From positions 248,001-312,000 of the forward strand of contig CAXKVR010000093.1 of the NCBI GenBank assembly GCA_964058845.1: a stretch of 64,000 nucleotides of DNA, given 5' to 3'. Below the pieces are notes generated by a model. The model worked only from the letters and a program-made list of their open reading frames with translations. It was not told the origin of the DNA and did no database searches. The stretch is from Carex sylvatica. Lineage: Eukaryota > Streptophyta > Magnoliopsida > Poales > Cyperaceae. Numbering within the stretch: position 1 is the stretch's first letter; each line of letters begins with the position of its first letter. The translations under genes and the position numbers were made by a program. This document shows, one piece after another, positions 22,745-33,673 of this stretch.

Positions 22745-23010
22745 ATTTTAAAGTCCAAATAGTCGAGCCAACTGGTCAATATGATCTTCATATTTAAATG
22801 TGCTTTGAAACCAAATTTTATATTTTTTGAGACTTTTTTACTATTTTTTTAAGATAGGTACAAAGTCACCGTTTTCAGATAATTCTAGATCATCTAAAAC
22901 AGTAATTTTGTATCTATCTAAAAAAATAGTAAAAAAATTCTAAAAGAATATAAAATTTGCTCTCCAAGAACATTTTAATATGTGTATCGTGTTAAGTAGC
23001 TTTGACCGAC
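22745..23010. mobile_element. Foldback MITE, palindromic core family
   Basis: The two halves are near-perfect inverted copies: aagataggtacaaagtcac / gtatctatctaaaaaaatag around the centre, and aaattttatattttttgag / aaaagaatataaaatttgc further out. The near-identical copy is at 28595-28860. Related cores occur near 29045, 33299, 45000, 59450 and 62200. Confidence 0.6.
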
Positions 23011-23090
23011 TGTCATGACATTAGCTGGACTGTCTATGTCTGTTTAAGTAGCTTGGACTGACTGTCATGACATTAGTTGGACTGTCTATG

Positions 23091-23140
23091 TCTCTCTCTC
23101 TCTCTCTCTCTCTATGTGTGTGTATATATATATATATATA
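23091..23140. repeat. Microsatellite (TC)n-(TG)n-(TA)n
   Basis: A compound simple repeat at the left edge of the block shared with 14460-15697. A similar compound repeat lies at 28881-28940. Such tracts sit at several block boundaries here. Confidence 0.9.
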
Positions 23141-23847
23141 TAAGGAGGGTTCCAATGTCTCATGTCTTTCATACCTTATCATAACTCATATATATATATA
23201 TGAGTTGGGTTATAGTGAGTTGCGAAATAAGCTTCTTGTTTTAATTAACGTTTATATCTTCATTTTCAAAATTCAAGAAACTGATCGTCTAATGTTTGAT
23301 CCCAAAATATTTTACATTTTTTGGATATATGTTTACTATTTTTTTAGATGCATTATGAATCATAAAAAAATAGTGATTTAAAAAAATTCTAAATAAATAG
23401 TAAACGAAGGGTCTGAGATGCCTTCGCAACTCAGTATAAATCCATATATATATATATACTATATCTCGCTAAAATATCTCCGCATTTGTAGAAGCGTACC
23501 TACTTCGAACAGGTTCTAAACTATTTGATGCAAATATATAAACCAATCAATTCTGTAGAAACGGTCCGAATATATATATATATTTTTTTAAGTGCAGTTA
23601 TTATATTAATTTGTCCAATAGTACGGATCAATATGTTTATATTCTTCCGTACTATGAAAAAATATTTGTATTTTAAAGTTCAAATATTTGATCTAAACTG
23701 TTTAAACTGTTAAACACGACCTTCATATTCATATGAAAAGGTACTCTTGTAGATTAAATTTTTTATAAAGTTTTTACGCAGATATATAGTGGCACTATCA
23801 ACTCTTTGAAATTAAGTGGGTAAAAGGAGGCCGAATCTTTCAACTGT

Positions 23848-24156
23848 TTGTTCCTTTGCATTGTGCATTCAACCGGCAGTACGCTTCCGTCTGCTAAAGG
23901 GTTTGGGGACACCTGTGGTATTATTGCAGAGACCGTGCGCACGAGAAAACTGAAATAGGGACTGAACTTGAATGGAACAGATTTTTGGTGGGGTACACCA
24001 GGATTCGAGGCGTATGTGTCGATGAATAGTGATGGTGATGTGATGATGACAGCTGGGAAGGAGAAAGGCAGTGTGCATATTACATTGGCGCTCAAGGAAG
24101 ACATACATGGATGCGTTCATTTGTCCGTTTTGAAAGAGGGTTGCAAGAGACACTAG
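23848..24156 (+). pseudogene. BAHD acyltransferase C-terminal fragment (copy 2)
   Basis: Near-identical to the fragment at 15208-15502, with the same internal deletion and the same DFWWG in place of DFGWG. This copy reads TPGFEAYVS where copy 1 reads TPGLEAYVS. A frame interruption between the two BAHD-like segments is shared, so the decay preceded the duplication. No promoter or N-terminal half is present. Confidence 0.55.
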
Positions 24157-24344
24157 TTGCTAGCAAAGAGGCCAAGCTTTGGTCTTGAACTCGAGATATT
24201 TATCATGAATTTAGTTTGATATCGATGATGTATGGGAAATTTTGTTTGGAAATTAACATGGAAGATGTTGGATGTTATAAATTAAAGATTGCCACACTCA
24301 GAATTTGAGTTGACCGTATTACATGTTTTGTTCATAACAGCAAG

Positions 24345-24726
24345 GTTATCACATAATTATAATTTGATAGGATCATACATTCTAATGCTAACAGGCTGGG
24401 CCTATATTAATGGATTAGGGGAAAATTATGAGTATTCTTTCATGTTAATTTCGTCATAGAATATTGAGTGGCTGTCGATGATCAAAGCAATTGTGGAGAT
24501 GAGACCTTCTATCCTTTTTGTGGGGGTTTCATGTTTTGTTTCTTTTCAAGTTATTTTCATCATTATTGATGGTTCTGTCGATGATCGAAGCATTTGTGGA
24601 ATGGCTGAGACGTACCTATCATGTTTGTGGGGCTTTCAGTTACTTAGGTTCTATGTGCTGTAAATATATGTTCTGGTGATATAACGGGCCTTATTAGTGC
24701 CTGCTTTCTGGAGAAAAAAGGACTAT
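24345..24726 (+). repeat. Third copy of the UGT92-BCAT intergenic segment
   Basis: Positions 24430-24715 match 57150-57430 directly and 11220-11480 inverted. It includes the 61-codon frame at 24478-24663, starting MIKAIVEMRPSIL, open in all three copies. The frame has an internal repeat (tgtcgatgatc twice). I do not recognise the protein. The left part (24345-24430) resembles 29450-29560. Confidence 0.75.
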
Positions 24727-25196
24727 GAAAAAATGTTCATCTATTGTGGTGTCTGTATTTGGCTCTATCTCCAGACTCCATGTATGTTTTCTTAATTATA
24801 TAATTTATTTCTTGCAAACTGGATTCTGTTGTTTTCTTCAATGAATACGTACTTTTTTTTTCACTAGCTGCACTAGAGAAGAGTTGTTACTAGTACAGTG
24901 TTGTATGAAGGAATTACAGAGCAATATATTCTTGTATAATTTTTAAATTTCCAATTTATGGAAATGAGGGAACCTCTAAGGTCATTGAGACAGAAAATGC
25001 GATCATATACAGCATATCATACACACATACGAAAAATTTTCATATTAATAGTGTGTAATGGGAGAAGTGTCCGCACGAAGAAAAAAAACTCCTACATACA
25101 CAAACAGTGTGAAAGTCTTGAAGCATGTCCGGAAGTGACAATTATTTGTACATGGTTGAATAATACTAAATCGTCTACAGTTCTACTAGTTCATAC

Positions 25197-25390
25197 GGAA
25201 ACAAATCTGCTGTGATTCTTGAGAAATACAGGACCCTGCTTTTTAAAATCTATCTATTCATTTGTTTTGAGATTTGTGCATATAAAATAACAGATTTTGA
25301 GATTTGTGCATCTAATTAAAAAAATAGAGGGATGGATGTGGAAAAGCAAAATCCTGTGATTCTTCTGAGAATCACAGCAGATTTATTTTC
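25197..25390. mobile_element. Mutator-like MITE with perfect 9-bp duplication
   Basis: 194 bp with GGAAACAAATCTGCTGTG at the left and its complement at the right, flanked by agttcatac at 25188-25196 and again at 25391-25399. This copy sets the termini and duplication length for the whole family. Confidence 0.85.
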
Positions 25391-25690
25391 AGTTCATACA
25401 CGGTAATTTATTTAGAAAACTGTGTATTGTTTTGCTTAGTTTTCAAATAGTACTGTTTTTTAGTTGAAGCCATCTACGATTCATTTGCACCCGTCAGATA
25501 CTATCATCCCAATTATTATTATATTTATGTAAAATTTTATACAAAAAAAATGGTTGGTAGGAAGGCAACAATAAACATAATACTTAATGGAGCAGATCCT
25601 TTATTAGAGGGGCCATATATGCGTCTCTTTCGAAGTCTGTATCTGTATCTCTCAAGTATTTCACAGCGTGAGATGATTAGCTGATTCAAA

Positions 25691-28400
25691 TCTGTTACAT
25701 TACGAAAATTTTACAATTAATTTTTAAATGTTTTAAAAATAATAATCGAAAATCGTGCTGACGAAATATAAATTTAAATTTGAAATAATGTTTCGCTAGA
25801 TAAGAAAGTCCAATGTTGACTTTAAAATACATCCTGAGTTCGCTAAGAATCGAAACGGCATCGAAAATATGAAGTTCTTGACCTTTATAGGTCCAATGCA
25901 TCCGCACTGGTGGTGAGTGCGGATGGTTGATCCCCACTGACTCCAGTTTTCTTTCAAATTATGTTCTGTAATCTTCGAGTGCGTCCGCACTAATAAATTC
26001 TGTATTGGCGGAATTTTTCCGAAATCTGACCCAGTCCTGAGTGCAGGTGTCTTGACCCGCACTGAAATTAAATGTGGACGCATTAGGCTTGGACGTTTCT
26101 TGTTCAGTGCCGTTTTCATGAAAATTTGACTAAGTACTGAGTGCGTTCGCACTATACGTGAGTGCGTTCGCACTATACGTGAGTGCGTCTGCACTGGAGT
26201 ATTTTTCTGTATTGTTTTGAACTACCAAAATTATATCAAGTACTGAGTGCGGGTAGCCGACTCGCACTGAATTGGAGTGCGTCCACACTCAGAGTGTCTT
26301 TTAATCAAAACTCAGATTTTCTTTTTCTCTCTCTTTCCCTTCCGCCCCCTTCCCCGTTTTTTTGTGAGCTCCGCCCAAAGAGAGAAGAAACGAGGGAGAG
26401 CGCTCTCTCTCCCTCCAAATCGCCCCAAAGACCGAGAAATCGAAAGTAGAAGCGAGAAATTGGCCGTGGATCTCGTCTAGCCTTCCCATTCGATATTCCT
26501 TTCTCTCATCTTCTCTCTCGAAACCTCTGATTTTCTCGATTGCTCGGGTTTTCATTTTAAACCCGAGATTTGTGTTTGAATTGCTTGTAGACTAGCTCCT
26601 TGAGCTTCTTTGATTGTTATTTGTCGATTCTTTTTCCGATTTCACCTCGATTTTGGATTTTCATTTTTAGGGTTTTATACCAAATCTGAATTTTGAGAAT
26701 AATAGTTAATTGATTAGTTTAATCCAACCAATTAGACTTGTAATCGGTAGGGTTAACTCTTGATCTTAAAATGCTAGAACGTGTAACGGTTAATTTGAGG
26801 TTTCGACCAAATTAGTGTTAATCAATCGGTAAACTAAATTGTTGCGGGAACCAAATTAGTGAAATAGTAAATGAATTGTTACCAAATTGAGATCGTGTAT
26901 GGTTTGGAAGAACCAAATGAAAATTGTGCGAATATTTAGAGATTGTTAGTAAGAAAGAATGAATCAAAAGAATCGATACCAAAGCATAGGAATTGGTTAA
27001 GGAATATGCAAGTCATTAAATGAATTCAAGTAAGTATCTCGACCGTTGAACCAGGATTAAGCCAAGTATAAATGTAACATAGGTGTAGGCTCGGTCGAGC
27101 AAGAATTTGTGGGACAGTTCAAGACGTTTGATCCGTAATTACGTAATACGCTCGTCATACACAGGTGCGGAATTCTTGGACTTGTTTGATATTTTATTTT
27201 CAAGAATTAAATTATTTATTCTTTTGTCATGTTGAATATATGATTGATTGCATCAGTGAATTGCATAAATTATTTGCATAGCCCAATCAAATTAAACTCG
27301 AATTGAATTGACTTGAATGATTTGCATATTGGTATTGTGATTGGTTGTGTCGATCTGTTATGATCTGATTATGGTTGAGAGTCACCACGAACGAATGATT
27401 GAGATTGTGTATGTGTGTGGATTTATGAAGTTGAGCTGTGATAGCTAACTTGGATCCAACAAATTTTCAAAGTTGAGCTGTGATAGCTGACTTTGATCCC
27501 AGGATCCTTCTAGCGCTTTAGGTGAACGACCCTCATGGTTTTCCAGTACCGGTTGGAACGAGGGGTGGGTGATTGTATTGATTGTGATTGTGTTCGTGGG
27601 TGACATGTGTAACGTCTGTGCCTCGGTAACATTCTCCTACGTGTTAATGCGTTTGAACGGTCAATTGACTATTATGACAATTTGAATGATTTCAAAGTTA
27701 ATTTTCTTTATATGATTGGAACCAGACCTTAGGAAACGGTTAAGCCAAGCGATTACAGATGGGTATCTGATAAAGGGTCCAGCTTGGTGGAACGTCTGTA
27801 GGTGTCAGTAACCCTACAGACGAGGGTCAGATAAAGGATCCAGCTCGAAAGAACATCTGTAGTTGCTACAAGCTCTAATAAATGAGTTAAGCAAAACATG
27901 TGTGTTTCTTTGTTTGAACTCCATTTTTGAAATTCCGTTAACTGTGATTCATTTGATTTGATTGTTGTCGAGCACTTGCATTCTTTTATTTATGACTATG
28001 CATCTGTTGGAACTGCTATTGTTGGGATTTCATTGTTGAATATGGATTTTTATTGCAAGTCCAATAATCTAAACTATGACAAATTCGCACTGAGAATTTA
28101 TTCTCACCCCCACCCTTCGGAATATTTTACAGGTTCTGGTGCGACTGATTCTGGAGAGGCACGCGACTAGTAGGCCTTTGGTAGTATACCCTTAAATGAC
28201 CCTAGATAATTATATATATTTTGTTGTATAGCTTTAGGGTAGGCCTTATGGTTAGTATCCAGATGAGATACTTTTGAATGTATTAAACTCTGACCAGCTT
28301 GTGTACTCTGATTTATAGTTATAAACTCGGTTTTATTATTATTTGATTGTGAATGTATGTGAGTGTAAACTGAACTGCCTTGTAAGCGTACACAGAGTTG
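25691..28400. repeat. Solo-LTR-like block of a Gypsy-type element
   Basis: It starts at TGTTACATTACGAAAATTTTAC, close to the common plant LTR start TGTAACGTCCCGAAAATTT. It carries several agtgcgNNcgcact motifs (about 25977, 26139, 26160), a CT-rich leader region (26300-26530), and a right part similar to 1-1332. No polyprotein, primer-binding site or polypurine tract was found, so it looks like a solo LTR. Its right edge near 28400 is approximate and no 5-bp duplication was identified; about 100 bp present at the 22440-22550 equivalent is missing, so it was not a simple clean insertion. Short frames here, such as 26183-26449, are unlikely to be genes. Confidence 0.5.
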
Positions 28401-28411
28401 TATGCTACTTA

Positions 28412-28503
28412 TTTTTTATGCACTAATCTCTAGATAGATAAATTGATGGATTTGAAATAACAGTGTCCTGCAATCCCTTTAGAATCATAGCAGATTTATT
28501 TCC
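28412..28503. mobile_element. Half copy of the GGAAATAAATCTGC MITE
   Basis: Matches the right half of the MITE at 22466-22654 and the DNA that follows it, beginning at tattttttatgcac. The left half is missing at the junction with the LTR-like block. Confidence 0.65.
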
Positions 28504-28594
28504 TTGAATGCAATCATGTGTGTGTGTGTATAGTATGCGACTAATATCGTAACATTATAATTTTTATCTAAGTTATAAATAGTCAGTTTTTGAG

Positions 28595-28860
28595 ATTTTA
28601 AAGTCCAAATAGTCGAGCCAACTGCTCAATATGATCTTCGTATTAAAATGTGCTTCGAGATCAAATTTTATATTTTTTGAAACTTTTTTAACTATTTTTT
28701 TAAGATAGGTCCAAAATCACTGTTTTCAGATAATTCTAGATCATCTAAAACAGTGATTTTGTACCTATCTAAAAAAATAGTAAAAAAATTCTAAAAGAAT
28801 ATAAAATTTGCTCTCCAAGAACATTTTAATATGAGGATCGTGTTAAGTAGCTTGGACTGG
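28595..28860. mobile_element. Foldback MITE, copy of 22745-23010
   Basis: Same palindromic layout with the aagataggt / acctatctaaaaaaatag core. It belongs to the duplicated block that starts at 28412. Confidence 0.6.
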
Positions 28861-28880
28861 ACTGTCTATGTCTGTCTATA

Positions 28881-28937
<57 letters not shown>

Positions 28938-28940
28938 TGT
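28881..28940. repeat. Microsatellite (TC)n(TA)n(GA)n
   Basis: tctctc, tatata and gagaga tracts in series form a perfect palindromic simple repeat, directly followed by gtgtgtgtggctaatatgc. Confidence 0.9.
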
Positions 28941-28944
28941 GTGT

Positions 28945-29260
28945 GGCTAATATGCTTTCGGAAGCTTATAGATCGAAGTGCTTACGGTCCAAATTTGAAA
29001 TTTCAAAACTCAAAAAGTCGATTGGAACCGTTCATCTTGTTGTCCATATTAATATGTTCTTGGAGATCAAATTTTATATTTTTCTGAATTTTTTTACTAT
29101 TTATTAAGCTACTTTGAAAATCGCTGATCCAACGGTGGCTTAACCAAACAGTAAAACCGTTAGATCAACGATTTTCATAGTGGCTTAGTAAATAGTAAAA
29201 AAAAATCAGAAAAATATAAAATTTGGTCTCCAAGCACATATTAATATGTATATTAAATGT
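28945..29260. mobile_element. Foldback MITE with ggctaatatgctttcgg end
   Basis: The outer sequence (28945-29050) is the reverse complement of 14341-14460. The core is an inverted repeat pairing attaatatgttcttggagatcaaa with ttggtctccaagcacatattaat, around a gatccaacggtgg / ccgttagatcaacg centre. No coding content. Confidence 0.55.
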
Positions 29261-29680
29261 ATAATTGTGGCAATTTTATAAATTTTAATCAATACTTTTC
29301 AGAATAATTTTAATCAGATATGTATATTAAATGTATAATTGTGGCAATTTTATAAATTTAATAATTTTAGAGTGGCAAATAACTAATTTTATGTTTTGAG
29401 ATGATAACTTCTTAATTTTCATGTTTTGGAGTGACATAAAAACAACTTTTTCTAACAGCAAAGGTTATCACATAATTATAAATTGATAGGAATATCATAT
29501 ATTACATCCAAATGCTAACAGGCTGGGCCTATATTAATTGATTAGGGAAAAATAATATTTAAATCTGTTGTGGAAACACTGCATGCTGGGCTGAACCTAA
29601 TGATGAGCTGGGCCTTTTGCCAATCTTGGTTTCACATTAAACTGCATATCACAATTAAGGAAACAGAAAAACACTACCTA
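29261..29680. other. AT-rich intergenic DNA, no gene seen
   Basis: It contains a local tandem repeat of atgtatattaaatgtataattgtgg (about 29246-29270 and 29318-29345) and a segment shared with 24345-24410 (gctaacaggctgggcc). Confidence 0.4.
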
Positions 29681-29776
29681 ATAATTTGTGGTGTCAGATT
29701 GTATCTGCTGCAGTGCTTTTAAAAATGTTGTCTCACAAATTTTGTGGTATAGCATGTCTTGACAAGTCTTTGACAT

Positions 29777-30518
29777 AGTTCGTAAAATGAGATTCGGAAT
29801 CAGATAAATCGGTTGGTATCGGTCAGATTGGAAACTCAAGAGTTTTTAAGACAGGAGCATGTTTTGTACTAAAATAATAGAAAAAATTGATAAATAAAAT
29901 AAGTTTGATTCTTTAGAAAAATAAATATAAGAAGAAAGCTAAAGGAATAATAAAAAAGAAGAGAAAACATAGAAAAACAATTCGAAAGCAAATGCTAAAA
30001 TGGAAGGGTCCAATAACGAACAAAATGGAGAGGGGAAAGAAACGTTGAGACAGCCTTTTATATGTCATTACACCTTACATGTGGCCCCATGTCCCTATTA
30101 GAATTTTTTGGCTACTCCTATTTCATTATGGACCAAATGTTTTTTAGATTTCTATATTTAATAGAATTGGTACACCAAGTTTATTTAAGATGTCTCTAGC
30201 TATTAGCCTATCTTCTTCACAGATCCCTTTGGTGTTTCCTCCCAAATCAAAAACTCAGCTTCCGATAAAACCAAATTCACGCTAGAAAGCAAAATCAGCT
30301 CATCTTGAAGAGGATTGTCCTAAATCGTTCTGGAATCGGTTAAGACTCACTTGAGTGATCTAACTCGGCCTGACTCGGACCAAAAATCAGACAACTAGGA
30401 CGAGTCAACGTGATTCAACTGAGTTTTGATGAAAACATCGCATAGGCGTGAAACTCGAACGAAACTCGGGTCGGACCCAACCAAAACCATTCTGACTAAG
30501 CCGATTTTCCAATGAATG
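29777..30518. mobile_element. 742-bp insertion with 11-bp target duplication
   Basis: It is flanked by gtctttgacat at 29766-29776 and at 30519-30529. The duplicate block at about 3863-3890 has this site once, as cttgacaagtcttagacacgg. The interior carries gattcggaatcagataaatcgg and ttgtactaaaataata, motifs shared with several other repeats in the window. No obvious inverted termini. A 9-11 bp duplication would fit a non-TIR Mutator-like element. Confidence 0.7.
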
Positions 30519-30529
30519 GTCTTTGACAT

Positions 30530-31006
30530 GGCACGTGCCAACACGCTTGCGTCGACACATCAACGAAAATGGCGCAGTTTTTTATTATACTTTGAATTTG
30601 GAGAAAGAGTAGGTCCATTGTCCATCAAATTTATATGGATTTCGATGGACAGTGCTTGGATCTTATTTGCATAAAAATTCCTATGTACTTGATCTGCGCA
30701 AATATTAAAGCAGTACACATAAATTTTGAGACAAATAAGACAAGCATTGTCCATCGATCGAATCTAAATTTGAGTTGCATGGACATGGAACCTACCCTTT
30801 CCGTAATAATATAAAAAAAGAGCATTTCATATATGTATATGTAGAAAACATACATGGAGAGGCTGGAGATGATACATATATAGACCTGAATAAACACACA
30901 ACAATAGAAGAGCTTTTTTTTTCCTTTCTTTTTTTGTAAAAGTATAGAAGAACAGGAATTATTCAGTTCTATAGCTCAAATTTATTTCTGATTTTGCCAA
31001 TGCTGC
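30530..31006. repeat. Right part of the duplicated block and UGT94 copy 2 downstream DNA
   Basis: 30530-30780 matches 3890-4140. The rest, up to the UGT94 stop, is AT-rich 3' flank. Frames at 30560 and 30631 are not recognisable. Confidence 0.5.
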
Positions 31007-32407
31007 TTAATGACTGTTGACAAGTTCCAGAATTTTATCAGCCAAAATTCGGATGTCATCGTCTTTTCGATTGCGTATCACCTCGGCCAGGTCCTCTGCA
31101 TTTTTCCGAGCATTCTCTCCATACTCCGACTGGAGAATTTGTTTAATGCACGCAGCAACATCTTCTCCCTTAAAATTCCCAAGGCCACGTTGCGGGATTT
31201 CTACTCCAATGCCAAGCTCTCCTATCAGCTTGGCATTCGCCGGTTGGTCAGTATCCATTGGCAGGGCTAACATGGGAATGCCAGCTTGCATTCCTTCGAG
31301 TACTGAGCTCCAACCACAGTGTGTTAGGAAGGATCCAAGGTTGCGATGAAGCAATATCTTTCGTTGTGGAGCCCATGAGGTGATCACAAGCCCCCTTTGT
31401 GCACCTACTCTCTCCACCAAACTGTGCAGCAATGCCTTCGCTGATTCTTTACCCTTTTCGTCATTCTTGGGAAAGCGAGCAACCCAAATGAAGCAAGCAC
31501 CACTGAGCTCCAAACCACGAGCGAGTTGCTCCATCTCATCGTAAGGAAGGAAAAACTGGCTACCAAATGACACAAACACCACGGACCTCGTCTCTCTCTG
31601 GTCCAACCATTGCATCACCTTCTCAGCCTCTTCGCTATTTCCAAGAGAAACACTCCTGACATCCGGAATCTTTGGCCCCGTCAGAACCAGCTCCTTACCG
31701 ATGAGGGTCGAGAGGTAGTCAATGTATTTGCCCTCAATTTCGCGGAAAGACCTGGCAATTACAAAGTCCGAGAGCTGCCAGGAAAGGACAACTGTCTCTA
31801 GAAATTTTCGATAATCTTGATGATCTTCCGCTGGCCCAGGTCTTGGTCTTCGATTATCTTGGGTTAGCTTGATTGCAGGGAAGGGAAACTCTTTAGAAGG
31901 TGCAAAATAATGATGGGCACACAGTGACATCGCAACGGTACAACCTATGTATACAACGGCTGGGATGTTGCGTTGGCGTGCGAGCTTTGCCGCCCATGGT
32001 TGAAAGATATCAAAAATGAGAAGGTCAGGTTTCAGAGTCTCTAGAAGATGCGAGAAGGTTTGTTCGGACTGTGCGAAGGCTTGTTTGAGTGCCGGAATTA
32101 GATGCAGTGGTAAGTGCTTTGTGGTGTGCAGATGAGCAGGCAATTCTTCATTTTCCTGGAGGCAAATCTCTACTAGGTTCATGCGGCTTTCTGGTGGCGG
32201 TGGGCTCGACGGACATGTTACTGTTGAATGTCGGTGAAGATTGTCTCGTATGGAATCGAGTATGATCGGAGTCGAGCAAAAGTGAATAGAGAGGTTGTTG
32301 AGCTCTTGGGTTAACCTCTTGCCTAGTTCTAGGTAACGGTTTGCATGGCCGTGTGCAAGCCATGGAAGCATGAGCACATTGATCCTCTTCTCTCTTGGGT
32401 TATCCAT
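31007..32407 (-). CDS. UDP-glycosyltransferase, UGT94-like (copy 2)
   Basis: 466-residue paralogue of 20005-21396, sharing the first 28 residues and differing at Gly29 (Ala in copy 1). His21 and Asp133 are the expected catalytic pair. The PSPG box is W345-Q388 with HCGWSS, ending MDTDQ where copy 1 has MDWDQ. A proline-rich insertion (PPPPESRM near 69-76) and several charge changes (LKQAF for LTQAF, VRSVSLGNSEEA for VGSVSPGNIQEE) distinguish it. The ORF is intact and single-exon, with the start at the ATG at 32407. Like copy 1 it probably extends a sugar chain on a glycoside; substrate unknown. Its orientation is opposite to copy 1, and about 150 bases of upstream sequence are shared. Confidence 0.93.
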   Translation of the reverse strand: MDNPREKRINVLMLPWLAHGHANRYLELGKRLTQELNNLSIHFCSTPIILDSIRDNLHRHSTVTCPSSPPPPESRMNLVEICLQENEELPAHLHTTKHLPLHLIPALKQAFAQSEQTFSHLLETLKPDLLIFDIFQPWAAKLARQRNIPAVVYIGCTVAMSLCAHHYFAPSKEFPFPAIKLTQDNRRPRPGPAEDHQDYRKFLETVVLSWQLSDFVIARSFREIEGKYIDYLSTLIGKELVLTGPKIPDVRSVSLGNSEEAEKVMQWLDQRETRSVVFVSFGSQFFLPYDEMEQLARGLELSGACFIWVARFPKNDEKGKESAKALLHSLVERVGAQRGLVITSWAPQRKILLHRNLGSFLTHCGWSSVLEGMQAGIPMLALPMDTDQPANAKLIGELGIGVEIPQRGLGNFKGEDVAACIKQILQSEYGENARKNAEDLAEVIRNRKDDDIRILADKILELVNSH

Positions 32408-33251
32408 GGACTAGATCTATAGAAGAAGAGAAATATATATATATTTATCTAATATATAATGATGTGATATAATTAGGCGGGTTGTATGTGGTAATCAGAG
32501 AATTATTTAATGCAATCACCAACTAGGCCGACATCACACGTTCCAAAGGGTTTTAATAAACGGTATTGCTTTGGTGATTTTACGAGTATACATCTCCTTG
32601 ATTATTGCGCTCTCAAACATTTGGAGTTTTGCGAGGTCAATTTACGTACGTATTCCTGGTAAATATATCCTGAAAATTTTATTAATAATATATTAAAATA
32701 TTAAATCAAATAAAATAACACGTTTTAGAAAAATTACAGAAACAACATTTTTAGAACTGGATATCCTCTCCTGGATAATCGTACGAAAATAGCTAATAAT
32801 CAAGCAGAATTGCAGTTTATTTCAAATTCAACTGTATATTTTTTAAAATTTATTTAAAATTAACTTTTATGTTACAATATTAATTAAATTCCAACCAAAC
32901 TATAATAAAATTTTAATGAATACAACAAAACGTCACTACTACCAAAAAACACTTTTATATCGGTTCGCGTTATATCATCTGATTCCAAACCGATGCTTAT
33001 CGACCAGATAAAAAAAGGTGTATACATGTCATCGGCTCAAAAATGATGCAGAATTTTAATAAAAACATCGATTTTGTACCTTGCTTAATAAATAGCAAAA
33101 AAATTCCAAAAAATTGAAAATTTGGTCTCCAACCACATTTTAATATAGATTGAATATCTAACAGTTTGGATCAACGATTTGGACTTTGAAAATTAAAAAA
33201 ATTGATGTTGCAACAAAGTTGCAACTCAAAAGTATTGTAACTCGATCCCTC

Positions 33252-33287
<36 letters not shown>

Positions 33288-33298
33288 TTGGCTACGGT
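32408..33298. other. UGT94 copy 2 promoter and AT-rich DNA
   Basis: 32408-32560 is the promoter side, with a TATA-like ttagataaatatata around 32431-32450 (minus) and sequence shared with 19850-20004. Around 33045-33190 lies half of a foldback MITE core (ttggtctccaaccacattttaatat). A (TA)n tract of about 30 bases lies at 33257-33286. No gene. Confidence 0.45.
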
Positions 33299-33673
33299 GC
33301 TATGCGTAGCATAGAGGGCCTCCGTGCAATGGCTCAATATTTGATTTTTCAAAATCCTAATGGTCAATCCGAACCGTTCAACATGATCTCTATATGAATA
33401 TGTACTTGCAAACCAAATTTTACATTTTTTAGAATTTTTTTACTATATTTTTAGATAGGTAGAAAATCACTTAATTTGAATGATACAGAATTTTCAGATC
33501 GAGTGATTTTTTACCTATCTAAAAAAATAGTAAAATTTTTAGAAAAATGTAAAATTTGGTTTTCAAGTACATATTCATATGGAGATCATGTTGAACGGTT
33601 CGGATCGACCGTTAGAAATTTGAAACCTCAAATATTGGGCCGTTGCACAAAGGCCCTCTTTGCTACGCATAGC
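33299..33673. mobile_element. Foldback MITE with GCTATGCGTAGCA termini
   Basis: About 375 bp. The left end gctatgcgtagcatagaggg and the reverse complement of the right end gctatgcgtagcaaagaggg pair over most of the element, down to a gataggtagaaaatcac core. The terminal 12 bases are themselves palindromic. The inner arms (aaattttac...cgaaccgttcaacatgat) are shared with other foldback MITEs whose outer ends differ. Confidence 0.7.

Noticed and set aside
26183..26555. Overlapping frames in the CT-rich part of the solo-LTR block
   Set aside because: Compositional frames in an LTR leader with no protein-like features.
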